A DNA stretch of 64,000 bases from Oceanobacillus kimchii X50 (GCF_000340475.1 NZ_CM001792.1:2275458-2339457); one strand, 5' to 3'; shown: positions 44,166-54,339, counted from the stretch's first letter. The notes: generated by a model from the letters alone, not told the origin. Translations and numbers: made by a program.

Positions 44166-47100
44166 CTAATCTTTTGTTTCGTTAAACAATAAGTCCTGTA
44201 TATCTTCATCTGAAAGCTGATAGTTAATTGTAGATTTTCCAGAAACCAAATAATTCATTAATTCCCGTTTCTTACGCTGTAATTCATACATTTTTTCTTC
44301 AATTGTTCCTTCAGAAAGTAGACGTATAACAGTGACTTCTTTTTGTTGTCCAATTCGATGTGCACGATCTATAGCTTGTTCCTCCACAGCTGGATTCCAC
44401 CAAACATCATATAAGATTACCGTATCAGCTCCGACCAAATTCAAACCAGTTCCACCAGCTTTTAAAGAGATAAGACAAACTTCTTTTTTACCTTGGTTGA
44501 AAGCACGACATATCTCCACTCTTTCTTCTGCAGGAGTCTCTCCATCAATATAATAATATGAAATATCCTTATTTCTTAACTCTTTACCAATTATTTGCAG
44601 CATACTAGTAAATTGTGAAAAAATGAGTAGTCTTTTATTTGCTCGACTAGCATCTTTAATTAATTGCTTGAGTCTTTCTAACTTTGCTGAATTGTTATTA
44701 TATTCTCTAACAAATAATAACGGATGACAACATATTTGTCTTAATCGTGTAATCCCAGCTAAAATTTTTATTCGATTTTTTCGTATGGTTTCCTTATCTA
44801 AGTGCTTAAAAGAAGGATGTCGAAGTTTCGCTAAGTAAGATACATATAACTGCTTTTGTTTCTCTGTTAAAGGAATACGCTCTATATGTTCTACTTTTGT
44901 TGGAAGTTCTTGCATGACATCTTTCTTTTCACGTCTAAGCATAAATGGTTGAATACGACGAATAACTTGATCATGTGTAAGCCAGCTAAAATCTTTTATA
45001 TTACCTAGTAGCTCTGGAAATACAACATGGAAAATAGACCAAATATCTTCCATTTTATTTTCTAAAGGGGTGCCTGTTAAAGCAAAACGATGTTTAGCAC
45101 GAAGTTTTTTTACAGTTCGAAAAGTTTGCGTTGCAGGATTTTTAAACGCTTGTGCCTCATCAAAAATTATTGTATGAAAACGATCTACTTGGTTTTGTAT
45201 CCAATCTATTTCATTACGTAACATCCCATATGAAATTATCCAAACATCACAATTACGTAACTCCAATTTCTTTTGCTTTCTTTCTGCTTTCGTACCATCC
45301 AACACAACAGTAGAACAATGAGGGGCAAATGTCATCCATTCTTGTTTCCATTGATAACAGACAGAAGTTGGGCAAACAATAAGAATAGGCTGTTTCATAT
45401 TTTCCCACTCTTTTTGAATGGAAAGACAGTATGCAATACTTTGAATGGTTTTTCCTAGCCCCATTTCATCTGCAAGAACACCACCAAATCCCATGTCTGC
45501 TACTGCTCTCATCCACCGGACTCCTTCTTGTTGATATTCTTTTAAAAGAGATGAAATAGGATTTGGAATGAAATAAGCTTGTTCATCTGGCTGTTGAATT
45601 TGCAACAACATCTGTTTAAACGAGTCTTCCACTTCAAGTATTCCTCGTTCTTCTAACCTATTAGCGATCGTAAATCCTTCATTTAAAGGTTTTTCCAAAC
45701 CTTCTAATATCTCAGTGGATGACATTGGAGAATCAATTAAAAAGGATTGTAACTCTTCAATCTCCTTTGTTTCAAGCGAAAGTAAAGAACCATCTTTCAA
45801 TCGATAATATGGCCGTTTTTCTTCTAATGCATCCAAAACACCACGTACTTCTTGATCTACAAAACCTTTCATTTGAAACGTAAATTCTAACCAATTTGTA
45901 CGATTGCTTTTATGTCGCACTCGTATTATTGGTTGAAAATGTTTTTTACTTAATCTATTTCTAACTGCAGTAGTAGCGAAAACCGTTGCTTGCTTCTGTA
46001 AATTAGGTAAATGGTGATACAGAAATTCATATTCTAACTTTTCATTTTGAAGCACATAGCCACCATCCATATGTGCAAATCCTTTATCTTGTAAAAAATG
46101 AATAATCTCCTCTTCTTTTTCTTCTTGTCGATATAACGACATGGGAGATGGTTCAAATGGTTGAAACATGACACCACCGTAATGAAATTCTACTCCTGCC
46201 AATAATCGATTACGTATTCGATCTAAAAATATCTTTACGGTTAATGACTTTTTACTTTGAGCAATCATGCCAGTTAAATCATCTAATTCACCTATTTTTG
46301 TTAAGAGGGGTATGAGTTGCTCTGCTTGTTCTAATGAAATGAACAAACTACTTTCTTCATTTTCTCCCCATAATCGAGCACATAAGTCAATCGTAGTTAC
46401 TTCTTGTTCTGTCAAAATATGGACAGCTTGCTGTGTAACAAAAAGTCGATAAGAAGGTAAACATATATATGACTGGAACTCCTCCCAAGTAATCTGAAAT
46501 AAGTTAGCTGACTTTTCAATTTGAAAATGCAAGGTAGGTAAATAATCAACGATAGAAAAGCTAGGTAAAATCCAATTTGATTGTTCTATGATTAATTCCG
46601 TATTAACGGAAGCTTGGAAAAAAGACTCCAGTTTATTCCAAATAGATGGAGGAATGACAAGCTTATTTTTATCAGCATTTTTAAAAGTGTTAGTTAAAGT
46701 AATCTCCTGATTTAATTGTATTAAATGACGTATTATTGCTTCATCTTTAGTATTAAAGTAATTATTTGATGGAGAATAGATAATGTCATTCGATATCTTA
46801 TACGAGTTACCTTGTTGAACTGCTAATAAAAAATCAGATAACTGTTTAATTTCATAGTGATTAATGTCTATAGATATTGACATAATTGGATTTTTACTAT
46901 TTGTTAATATATGACATCGAAATGTTGGTTGTAATTCTTGTCTATTTTCAAAATAACCTTGATGCGTATACTCTTGATTATCCTTATCGTTTTTCTCTAA
47001 AAATCCACGCATAATTTCATCCGTACGATTAATACTCTTTGTATTTGTATCACAAATACCGATTAACACGGCGGCAATATGTTGACAATCTTTTGTGAAA

Positions 47101-47315
47101 GAAGTTAACGATGGACAACTACATTTCGTTTCTTTTATTTCTCCATCATCCCAGATTATTTGCACATGGAAATCTTCCGTACTTGTAACCGTAGCAGTTG
47201 TTTCATTATGATTATTCACCATTTGGACGCGATTTCCATTCCATAATCGCTCACCATATTTAAATGAAACATCTCCACACAGCTCTCGTACTTTCTGTTT
47301 GGTTAAGGAATACAT
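44166..47315 (-). CDS. SNF2-family ATPase with SWIM zinc finger
   Basis: 1049 aa. An N-terminal SWIM finger is C-S-C (65-67) with C-Q-H (77-79). A long middle region is typical of bacterial SNF2 proteins, followed by the two ATPase lobes: motif I L-A-D-E-M-G-L-G-K-T-I-Q (about 615), motif II D-E-A-Q (about 720), T-G-T-P-L-E-N, L-K-A-G-G-T-G-L-N-L and Q-A-I-D-R-A-H-R-I-G-Q. It is a DNA translocase that probably remodels protein-DNA complexes; B. subtilis YwqA is the recalled relative. Its ribosome binding site is weak. The next gene is the macro-domain protein. Confidence 0.92.
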   Translation of the reverse strand: MYSLTKQKVRELCGDVSFKYGERLWNGNRVQMVNNHNETTATVTSTEDFHVQIIWDDGEIKETKCSCPSLTSFTKDCQHIAAVLIGICDTNTKSINRTDEIMRGFLEKNDKDNQEYTHQGYFENRQELQPTFRCHILTNSKNPIMSISIDINHYEIKQLSDFLLAVQQGNSYKISNDIIYSPSNNYFNTKDEAIIRHLIQLNQEITLTNTFKNADKNKLVIPPSIWNKLESFFQASVNTELIIEQSNWILPSFSIVDYLPTLHFQIEKSANLFQITWEEFQSYICLPSYRLFVTQQAVHILTEQEVTTIDLCARLWGENEESSLFISLEQAEQLIPLLTKIGELDDLTGMIAQSKKSLTVKIFLDRIRNRLLAGVEFHYGGVMFQPFEPSPMSLYRQEEKEEEIIHFLQDKGFAHMDGGYVLQNEKLEYEFLYHHLPNLQKQATVFATTAVRNRLSKKHFQPIIRVRHKSNRTNWLEFTFQMKGFVDQEVRGVLDALEEKRPYYRLKDGSLLSLETKEIEELQSFLIDSPMSSTEILEGLEKPLNEGFTIANRLEERGILEVEDSFKQMLLQIQQPDEQAYFIPNPISSLLKEYQQEGVRWMRAVADMGFGGVLADEMGLGKTIQSIAYCLSIQKEWENMKQPILIVCPTSVCYQWKQEWMTFAPHCSTVVLDGTKAERKQKKLELRNCDVWIISYGMLRNEIDWIQNQVDRFHTIIFDEAQAFKNPATQTFRTVKKLRAKHRFALTGTPLENKMEDIWSIFHVVFPELLGNIKDFSWLTHDQVIRRIQPFMLRREKKDVMQELPTKVEHIERIPLTEKQKQLYVSYLAKLRHPSFKHLDKETIRKNRIKILAGITRLRQICCHPLLFVREYNNNSAKLERLKQLIKDASRANKRLLIFSQFTSMLQIIGKELRNKDISYYYIDGETPAEERVEICRAFNQGKKEVCLISLKAGGTGLNLVGADTVILYDVWWNPAVEEQAIDRAHRIGQQKEVTVIRLLSEGTIEEKMYELQRKKRELMNYLVSGKSTINYQLSDEDIQDLLFNETKD

Positions 47316-47458
47316 AATTAATCACAACTTTCTTAGCTTTACTACCCATCGTAAAATATAAAATTCTATAGTATAGTATGGAGGTGTCTTTATTTATTAT
47401 AAAACATCTGAGTAAGAACATCTATTTGTATATAGAAATGAAAGAAGGTTAAGGCAAT

Positions 47459-49030
47459 ATGTCGATAAATAATGAAGTATCAAAACGAAAGACGTTTGCA
47501 ATTATATCCCACCCAGATGCTGGGAAAACCACCATGACAGAAAAACTTTTGCTATACGGAAATTTGATACGCTCAGCGGGTACGGTAAAAGGAAAGAAAT
47601 CTGGTAAATTTGCAACGTCCGATTGGATGGAAATCGAAAAACAACGTGGGATTTCTGTTACATCTAGTGTAATGAATTTCACTTATGACGACTTGCATAT
47701 CAATATTCTCGATACACCTGGTCATGAAGATTTTAGTGAAGATACGTATCGTACATTAACAGCAGTCGATAGTGTGGTTATGATTATTGACTCTACAAAA
47801 GGTATCGAAGCTCAAACCATTAAATTATTTAAAGTTTGTCGAATGAGAGGTATTCCAATCTTCACATTTATGAACAAATTGGATCGCGAAGGAAAGGAAC
47901 CCCTTGCTCTTTTAGAAGAACTTGAAGAAGTCTTAGAAATTGACACCTATCCAATGAATTGGCCAGCAGGTATGGGAAAAGGTTTCTTAGGAATTTTCGA
48001 TAGACATGGAGATCAGTTTGTTCAGCATCACCCTGGCGATACGGAAACGTATATTCCAAATAATGAACTATCCAACCATAAAGACCTTATAGAAAACCCG
48101 ACCTTTAAAGATGCACAACAAGAATTAGAACTAGTAACGGAAGCAGGGAATGAATACTCCGAAGAAGCTGTATTACGGGGAGAATTAACACCTGTATTCT
48201 TTGGTAGTGCTTTATCTCCATTTGGAGTACAAGTATTTTTTGATACGTTCATTCATCTTGCACCAAGTCCAACATCACGAAAAACTACGTTGGGACCAAT
48301 TGAGCCAGACAATGAAGATTTTTCAGGGTTTATCTTTAAAATTCAAGCAAACATGAACCCTGCCCATCGTGATCGAATTGCTTTCTTACGAGTTTGCTCT
48401 GGTAAATTTGATCGCGGTATGACTGTTCGTTTAGCACGAACGGGCAAAGAATTAAAACTTGCTCAATCCCAACAAATGGTCGCTTCCTCTAGAGATACAG
48501 TTGACGAAGCATATGCTGGAGATATTATTGGCGTATATGATCCAAATGCCTATCAAATCGGAGATACGCTTTTAGTTGGAAAAAACACGTATGAATACGA
48601 TGAATTGCCACAATTTCCACCGGAATTATTTAAAAAAGTTACTGCAAAAAATGTGTTAAAATCAAAACAGTTCCGTAAAGGAATAGAGCAGTTAGTTCAA
48701 GAAGGCGCTATTCAGTTATTTCGTGATCAAATGACTGATGCTTTTATATTAGGTGCTGTAGGAGAATTGCAGTATCAAGTGTTTACTTACCGAATGCAAC
48801 ATGAATATAACGCAGAAGTTATGCTGGAATCTATTGGTGAACGTCTTCCCCGTTGGTTAAAAGAGGAACAAGTTGATCGAAAGTTATTTGACAGTGGAAA
48901 TTTATTAGTTCGTGATCGTAACAATCAACCACTTGTTCTATTCCGAAATGAATTTGCGCTGAACTGGTTTAAGGATAAGAATCCTGAAATCGAATTAATC
49001 GACCTATTCGAAGTTAATGATTACACGTAA
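47459..49030 (+). CDS. prfC: Peptide chain release factor 3
   Basis: 523 aa translational GTPase that removes RF1/RF2 from the ribosome after termination. G1 is [12 protein letters not shown]2 region [13 protein letters not shown]3 [11 protein letters not shown] and G4 N-K-L-D. The length is normal. AAGG precedes the ATG. It is monocistronic and divergent from the SNF2 gene. As I recall, RF3 is patchy among Bacillaceae and is missing from B. subtilis. Confidence 0.96.
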   Translation: MSINNEVSKRKTFAIISHPDAGKTTMTEKLLLYGNLIRSAGTVKGKKSGKFATSDWMEIEKQRGISVTSSVMNFTYDDLHINILDTPGHEDFSEDTYRTLTAVDSVVMIIDSTKGIEAQTIKLFKVCRMRGIPIFTFMNKLDREGKEPLALLEELEEVLEIDTYPMNWPAGMGKGFLGIFDRHGDQFVQHHPGDTETYIPNNELSNHKDLIENPTFKDAQQELELVTEAGNEYSEEAVLRGELTPVFFGSALSPFGVQVFFDTFIHLAPSPTSRKTTLGPIEPDNEDFSGFIFKIQANMNPAHRDRIAFLRVCSGKFDRGMTVRLARTGKELKLAQSQQMVASSRDTVDEAYAGDIIGVYDPNAYQIGDTLLVGKNTYEYDELPQFPPELFKKVTAKNVLKSKQFRKGIEQLVQEGAIQLFRDQMTDAFILGAVGELQYQVFTYRMQHEYNAEVMLESIGERLPRWLKEEQVDRKLFDSGNLLVRDRNNQPLVLFRNEFALNWFKDKNPEIELIDLFEVNDYT

Positions 49031-49130
49031 GTTTCCACTTCCCGCTACGCGCGGGATAATATTCCCATTCATGATTATAGATATTTCTTTGCATAATAAG
49101 TTTATCTTAAATAAAAAGGAGTGGATACTA

Positions 49131-49331
49131 ATGGGAGAAAGGTCTGAATTTCGAGCTGGTGAAAAAGCTCCAAATAATGGTGTTTATATGGAAATCGGTG
49201 AAACTGGAAGTAATGTAAATGATCCACAAATTATAGAGTTACAGGCAGGAGAGTCCTTTCCAGATAACACGAATAAAGATCGTGTGTGGGTAAATAAGCG
49301 AAAACGTCATCATCCCGGAGTACAAGGCTAA
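49131..49331 (+). CDS. YjzC-like small protein
   Basis: 66 aa. G-E-K-A-P-N-N-G-V-Y-M-E-I-G-E-T-G-S and R-V-W-V-N-K-R-K-R match the small YjzC family of Bacillus, whose function is not known. AAGGAG precedes the ATG at 49131; the frame opens earlier (49017) inside prfC but without a ribosome binding site. Repeat copy C starts about 20 bases after its stop. Confidence 0.8.
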   Translation: MGERSEFRAGEKAPNNGVYMEIGETGSNVNDPQIIELQAGESFPDNTNKDRVWVNKRKRHHPGVQG

Positions 49332-49352
49332 ATATAAGTTGTAAAAAATCAA

Positions 49353-49627
49353 GTTGTAACATAAAAAAGTTTTGATCAAAAAACGGATGATTGCTAAAAT
49401 AGCGTAAGAAATATACGGAAACTCCTTAAATATCAAAAACCGATTTTCTGCGTGCGATATAATGCTGTCGAGGTCTTCCTTATCCTGTGGAAGTGAGGCA
49501 TAGGTGAGACCTCGATGTATAAGCATCCTGAGGCTCACCAGCTGTCTCTAGATAAGCGTAGTATATTTCTGAAGCGGATTTTTAACACCATTCATTCGAC
49601 TTTTTGAGTAAATACTTTTATCCCACT
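49353..49627 (+). repeat. Intergenic repeat, copy C
   Basis: About 275 bp, same orientation as copy A. Shared blocks include GATCAAAAAACGGATGATTG, GAGGCTCACCAG, TATATTTCTGAAGCG, CCATTCATTCG and the TATCCCA end. An extra inner part carries a perfect 9-bp stem, TCGAGGTCT (49468-49476) with AGACCTCGA (49507-49515). Its right end touches the helD stop codon. Confidence 0.75.
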
Positions 49628-51943
49628 CTAATTTCTTTCTAATATTGTTCTAAATGAGTATTTTTCTTTTGGGATTTCCTTAATAAATGGACTCGGTTTA
49701 TCCATAAAAACAAGTGTTAAATCATGCATTGCTCGAGTACATGCTGTATATAGTAAATACCTCTCATTTTCCGTGTTGTAGTTATGTTCAGATGCATCTG
49801 GAACAATGACAGCATCAAATTCAATACCTTTAGCCAAATATACTGGCACGAAAACTACACCTTTTTGATATGTTTTAGTATTTGAACGGATAAGATTAAT
49901 TTCTTCGTCATCCTCCAGTAATTCTTTATATTTCTCACATTCCCGCATTGATTTACATATCACAGCAATTGTTTCATGTCCCTCTTTTTTCTTACCTTCA
50001 ATTATTTCCCAAAGCGCATTCTTATAATTAGATTGTGCGGGCAGTTGAATCACAGTTGGTAGTGGTCCCTGACGATCAAAAGCACTTATACCTTCATTAC
50101 TTGGTGCAAAAAAAGTAGTAAAATCTGTAATCGGCTTAGTAGATCGATAACTTTTAGTTAATACAATCCGCTCAATATCTTTTGAATCTGCTTTTTCCTG
50201 AATTGGATTATCAGTGGTCGTATAAGAATAGATGGATTGATTAATATCACCTAGAAGTGTCATTCTTCCATATGGATATACATGCTGCAAATAAGCAAAT
50301 TGAAATGGTGTATAATCTTGTGCTTCATCAATAACAATCAATCTTGTTGGTTGATCAGCATCATGACCAATTATTTCTCCTTTAAAAAATCGGTATGCTA
50401 CTGCATGCTCCCAAGGTAATTTATTCTGATGAAGATCATTTAATACATACTTCGAATATGTTTTCCATTCACTCTTTCTGTCAACAGGTGCCCATTGGTT
50501 AAATAATTCTCTATACATTCGTAATGTGTGTACAAAACGATTTAGTTTTATATTTTGTATTAATGGTGCAAATGCTTTGCGCACTATTCTTTTACGCAAA
50601 ATTAACTCTTCATCTTGAATAGAACTTTCTTCTTCCTCTGCTTCTGCCTCATGATAAGCTTTCATATAATCTTCTTTTTTTAATAATTCCATTTGATCTT
50701 GTACCCAATTTGCTGCAATTTCTTTTTCTTGAAGTACTTTTATTTTTTGTAATAACCATAGCTGGATTTTTTCAATTTTATTTGATAAGCGCATCGCTTT
50801 AGGAAGCTCATGAAAATACGCATTAATTTCTTCGTTAGAGATAAGAAGTTCATTTCGAAAACGAATATGTCGAAACTGTAAACCATTATAATTTAGAAAT
50901 GATAAATACGATTGTATATCTTTCATAAATTGAATGCTTGTAAAGTATTTTACTGTGTTTTCTTTTTGTTGTTTATCTTCTCTTATTAATAGCTGTTCCA
51001 TTTGTTCAAAAGGGGTTTCGACAATAAGATTACTTTCAATACCTTTTACAAGAAAATCATAAAATGTTTGTTGATTCACTGGCTCTTCACCTAATTCTGG
51101 GAGAACGTTAGAAATATAACTTGTGAATATATCATTTGGTGAAAGCAGTAGAACTTGATTTGCTTGTAAACTCGAACGATGATGATATAATAAATAGGCA
51201 ATTCTTTGTAAAGCAGCCGCCGTCTTTCCACTTCCTGCTGCTCCTTGTACTACTAATATTTTACTACCTTGATGACGAATAATCCTGTTTTGCTCTTGTT
51301 GAATAGTTGCAACAATAGACTTCATTGAAGCATTTGCTGATTGACTCAAGCTCTCCTGTAGCAATTCATCTACTATAGTTACAGCTGTATCAAAAATACC
51401 TTTCATTTTTCCTTGCCTGATAACAAATTGTCGTTTTAAAGTCATTTCTCCCTTTACTAGTTCTTCATCTGTTTCATACTGAACTGGTCCAGGTGCATAA
51501 TCATAATAAATGCTTGAAATCGGTGCTCTCCAATCATAGATGTAAAAGTCTAATCCCTCTTCATCCATTAAAGACGAAGTACCAATATATATTTGATTTT
51601 CTTCATTGTCGGCTTCTTCTTTGAAATCTACTCTCCCAAAATAAGGTTGATTTTTTAATCGTTGCAACTGTTTTATCTGCTGATAGTTCTTACCATAATG
51701 TCTCTCTTTCTGTGCTAAAACATTAGATTGTTGTTTAATACTTTCTTGCGTTTCAATAACATCATCTAATTCTTCTAAATTAATGGTAATATCATCCCAA
51801 AAGTTTTTTCTAAATTCTACAACTTCCTCTTTTATTTTTGAAGATTGCTGTTTAATTACATTTTCCCTTTCTTCAATTATTTGAAGAATACGTTTTAAAC
51901 GTTGATACTCAAAAACCTGATCACTATTTTTGGAAGAACTCAT
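49628..51943 (-). CDS. helD: RNA polymerase recycling motor HelD
   Basis: 771 aa superfamily 1 helicase-like ATPase. A long N-terminal coiled coil (about 1-90) inserts into RNA polymerase in HelD, followed by Y-D-W-R-A-P-I-S-S-I-Y-Y and the ATPase with Walker A G-A-A-G-S-G-K-T-A (about 235-243), motif II V-I-D-E-A-Q-D-Y and late motif Y-T-A-C-T-R-A. HelD uses ATP to strip stalled RNA polymerase from DNA. It is monocistronic, ending at repeat copy C. GGGGG precedes the ATG. Confidence 0.94.
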   Translation of the reverse strand: MSSSKNSDQVFEYQRLKRILQIIEERENVIKQQSSKIKEEVVEFRKNFWDDITINLEELDDVIETQESIKQQSNVLAQKERHYGKNYQQIKQLQRLKNQPYFGRVDFKEEADNEENQIYIGTSSLMDEEGLDFYIYDWRAPISSIYYDYAPGPVQYETDEELVKGEMTLKRQFVIRQGKMKGIFDTAVTIVDELLQESLSQSANASMKSIVATIQQEQNRIIRHQGSKILVVQGAAGSGKTAAALQRIAYLLYHHRSSLQANQVLLLSPNDIFTSYISNVLPELGEEPVNQQTFYDFLVKGIESNLIVETPFEQMEQLLIREDKQQKENTVKYFTSIQFMKDIQSYLSFLNYNGLQFRHIRFRNELLISNEEINAYFHELPKAMRLSNKIEKIQLWLLQKIKVLQEKEIAANWVQDQMELLKKEDYMKAYHEAEAEEEESSIQDEELILRKRIVRKAFAPLIQNIKLNRFVHTLRMYRELFNQWAPVDRKSEWKTYSKYVLNDLHQNKLPWEHAVAYRFFKGEIIGHDADQPTRLIVIDEAQDYTPFQFAYLQHVYPYGRMTLLGDINQSIYSYTTTDNPIQEKADSKDIERIVLTKSYRSTKPITDFTTFFAPSNEGISAFDRQGPLPTVIQLPAQSNYKNALWEIIEGKKKEGHETIAVICKSMRECEKYKELLEDDEEINLIRSNTKTYQKGVVFVPVYLAKGIEFDAVIVPDASEHNYNTENERYLLYTACTRAMHDLTLVFMDKPSPFIKEIPKEKYSFRTILERN

Positions 51944-51976
51944 AAATATCCCCCTAATTTAAATGTATTATTTTTG

Positions 51977-52005
51977 TTGACAAATCATTTAATTGACTTT
52001 ATAAT
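51977..52005 (+). promoter_or_regulatory. Consensus sigma-A promoter with no gene
   Basis: TTGACA (51977-51982) and TATAAT (52000-52005) are perfect and spaced exactly 17 bases. It points to the right, opposite to both neighbouring genes. No coding sequence follows before the terminator at 52089. Confidence 0.75.
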
Positions 52006-52011
52006 ATAATT

Positions 52012-52123
52012 AGGAATAGTATATATAAAATCAATCAATATGATGTAACTATATTAGTGTACCATTAAAGACGACAAAGGTGCAATAGAAAAACCTGATG
52101 ATTTGGATCATCAGGTTTTTTTT
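52012..52123 (+). ncRNA. Candidate small RNA
   Basis: About 110 bases from the expected start (7 bases after the -10) to the end of a T8 run. There is no frame with a ribosome binding site; the only ATG gives a 2-codon frame (ATGATGTAA). The end is a 12-bp perfect stem (AAACCTGATGAT / ATCATCAGGTTT) with loop TTGG and eight Ts. I do not recognise the RNA family. It is inferred from promoter and terminator only. Confidence 0.5.
52089..52123. terminator. Bidirectional terminator between pyrP and the small RNA
   Basis: A 12-bp stem (52091-52102 with 52107-52118) has T8 on the plus strand and T5 on the minus strand. It ends pyrP 27 bases after its stop and, in the other direction, the candidate small RNA. 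Confidence 0.9.
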
Positions 52124-52149
52124 ATTTAAAAGCTTTAGAAACTCCAGGA

Positions 52150-53409
52150 TTACTCATTCGATAATTTTAATACATCGAGTAATTTAAAGAATAAACTTAT
52201 AACAATTGCTACAATTGTAGCTAGACCCATACCTTTTAATTCTACCGACCCTATATTGATGGAAGCACCACTTACTCCAATAGCAAGGACTACACATGTT
52301 AAAATTAAATTCTGAGATTTATTATAGTCAATTTGCTGTTCTACTAACATACGTAACCCGCTGACAGCAATAATTCCAAATAATAGTAATGAAATTCCTC
52401 CCATTACTGGTGTAGGTATAGAAGAAATAAGTGCGGCTAATTTACCACAGAACGATAGTAATACAGCAATTATTGCAGCTCCTCCAATTACCCACGTAGA
52501 ATATACTTTACTTATAGCTAATACTCCGATGTTTTCACCATAGGTGGTATTGGGCGTTGACCCTAGAAAACTAGAAATCATTGTTGAAAATCCATTTCCA
52601 AATAAAGAACGATCTAAACCCGGTTCTTTTACTAAATCTTTTTTCACAATATTACCCGTAACTACTAAATGACCAATATGCTCTGGTACTAATACAAGCG
52701 CTGCAGGTAAGATGATTAATATATCTGACCAATTAAATTCAATTTGATAGTAAGTTGGCATTTGTATCCATGACGCTTCTCCAACCGCACCGAAATCTAC
52801 AATACCAAACATTGTAGCTACAGCATAACCAGTTATAATTCCTAATAAGATAGGAATTATTTTCAAAAATCCACGCATTGTCACCCAATAAATAATCGTC
52901 GCACTTAAAGTTATTAAAGATACCAAAATCGCGGTAGTATCTCTTGGCACATCTGCTTGCGGTAATAAACCAGCCATATCAGCAGCTGTCGGCACCAACT
53001 CTAATCCAATAACAGCTACGATTGCTCCCATTGCTGCTGGAGGAAATATAACATCTATCCAACTAGTTCCAGCATAACGAACTATTAATCCAATAATGAC
53101 TAAAACTAAACCTACTACAAAGAATCCTCCTAAAGCAGCACCATATCCTCCACCTTCAGTTATTACCATTGTTACTGGAGATATAAATGCAAAACTTGAT
53201 CCTAAATAAGCAGGAATTTTTCCTTTTGTTATAAAAATATATAATAATGTTCCGATACCATTCATTAGTAAAATCGTTGCAGGATCAACACCAAACAAAA
53301 TAGGTACTAAAACCGTAGATCCAAACATCGCAAATAGATGCTGTAAACTTAAAGGCAAGCTCTGTAATAAAGGTAAACGTTCATCTACTTGTATTTCTCT
53401 ATCTTTCAT
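52150..53409 (-). CDS. pyrP: Uracil permease
   Basis: 419 aa NCS2-family uracil:proton symporter with about 12-14 membrane helices. Opening L-Q-H-L-F-A-M-F-G-S-T-V-L-V-P and the blocks A-Y-L-G-S-S-F-A-F-I, V-L-V-P-E-H-I-G-H and G-S-T-P-N-T-T-Y-G-E-N-I-G are those of UraA/PyrP. ATG at 53409 has GAGG upstream; the GTG at 53418 is too near. Expression is controlled by the PyrR-type leader upstream. The rest of the pyr operon is not in this window. Confidence 0.94.
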   Translation of the reverse strand: MKDREIQVDERLPLLQSLPLSLQHLFAMFGSTVLVPILFGVDPATILLMNGIGTLLYIFITKGKIPAYLGSSFAFISPVTMVITEGGGYGAALGGFFVVGLVLVIIGLIVRYAGTSWIDVIFPPAAMGAIVAVIGLELVPTAADMAGLLPQADVPRDTTAILVSLITLSATIIYWVTMRGFLKIIPILLGIITGYAVATMFGIVDFGAVGEASWIQMPTYYQIEFNWSDILIILPAALVLVPEHIGHLVVTGNIVKKDLVKEPGLDRSLFGNGFSTMISSFLGSTPNTTYGENIGVLAISKVYSTWVIGGAAIIAVLLSFCGKLAALISSIPTPVMGGISLLLFGIIAVSGLRMLVEQQIDYNKSQNLILTCVVLAIGVSGASINIGSVELKGMGLATIVAIVISLFFKLLDVLKLSNE

Positions 53410-53431
53410 TGTCCTCACACTCCCCTTATAT

Positions 53432-53570
53432 AAAAAAACACCCCGCCTGTAAAAGATGGCAAGGTGCAGTGAGAGTAAAAGGAAACATCAACGCATATAT
53501 GTATGCTATGTTTGCTTCCACTATAATTTTCTTTTCCGCACAACCTTACCAGCCTCACAGGACTGATTTA
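53432..53570 (-). promoter_or_regulatory. PyrR-type attenuator leader of pyrP
   Basis: On the minus strand a PyrR-binding loop CAGTCCTGTGAGGCTGGTAA (53565-53546) is followed about 80 bases later by a terminator stem CACCTTGCC / GGCGGGGTG (53466-53439) and seven Ts. PyrR with UMP holds the anti-antiterminator, so the terminator forms when pyrimidines are plentiful. Confidence 0.85.
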
Positions 53571-53623
53571 AAGGTGACTATATTTCTTTCTAATTATGAC
53601 AAAATTCGAGAAAAAGTCAAGGA

Positions 53624-54265
53624 TTATTTTTCAAACACTGCTTTACAACGATAAATCGGTTGTCCTTTTGCAGAAAATTTTTCTTCATATTCTGTCATAA
53701 CATTTGTTTCGTCTTCTATAGCATGTAAATCAACATTCAATTCCTTTATGTTCATCCCATATTGTGAAAAACTTACTACAGAATACTCAAATAATCCTCG
53801 GTTATCTGTCTTTAATATTACTTCTCCATTAGTACACAAAATATCTTGATATTGATTTAAAAAGCGTTCATATGTTAAGCGTCGCTTTTCATGTCGGTTT
53901 TTCGGCCATGGATCTGAAAAATTCAAGTAAATCATTGAGATTTCATCATCAGCAAACATTTCACGCACATCTATCGCATTTTCATTTAACATAAATACAT
54001 TAGCTAAGCTTTCTTTATCTATCTTCTGAACAGCAGAAACAATAATACTTTTTGCTAATTCTATTCCAATAAAATTAATATCTGGATGCTGCTTTGCCAT
54101 TCCCAGTATAAATTGTCCTTTTCCCGACCCAATTTCTACATGAATTGGATTATTATTATTAAAAAGCTGATTCCAATTTCCCTTATTGCTCTTTGGGTCA
54201 TTAATAACAATATGATTTTTTTCTTGTAAATACTCGTCTGCCCACGGCTTATTTCTTTGCCTCAT
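53624..54265 (-). CDS. trmB: tRNA (guanine-46-N7-)-methyltransferase
   Basis: 213 aa SAM-dependent methyltransferase. V-E-I-G-S-G-K-G-Q-F is motif I and S-D-P-W-P-K-N-R-H-E-K-R-R-L is the TrmB signature. ATG at 54265 has GAGGGA 8 bases upstream; the frame from 54280 has none. It is divergent from the YtzH-like gene, as I recall for B. subtilis ytmQ. Confidence 0.95.
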   Translation of the reverse strand: MRQRNKPWADEYLQEKNHIVINDPKSNKGNWNQLFNNNNPIHVEIGSGKGQFILGMAKQHPDINFIGIELAKSIIVSAVQKIDKESLANVFMLNENAIDVREMFADDEISMIYLNFSDPWPKNRHEKRRLTYERFLNQYQDILCTNGEVILKTDNRGLFEYSVVSFSQYGMNIKELNVDLHAIEDETNVMTEYEEKFSAKGQPIYRCKAVFEK

Positions 54266-54339
54266 GCTGTATTCCCTCACTTTATTTCATTTTGTATAGA
54301 AAACTTTATTCAGAAAAAACTACTTAAGAGGTGATAAAT

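Noticed and set aside
53432-53590. Uracil riboswitch or T-box upstream of pyrP
   Set aside because: The sequence matches the PyrR protein-binding loop and its terminator; no T-box or specifier features are present.
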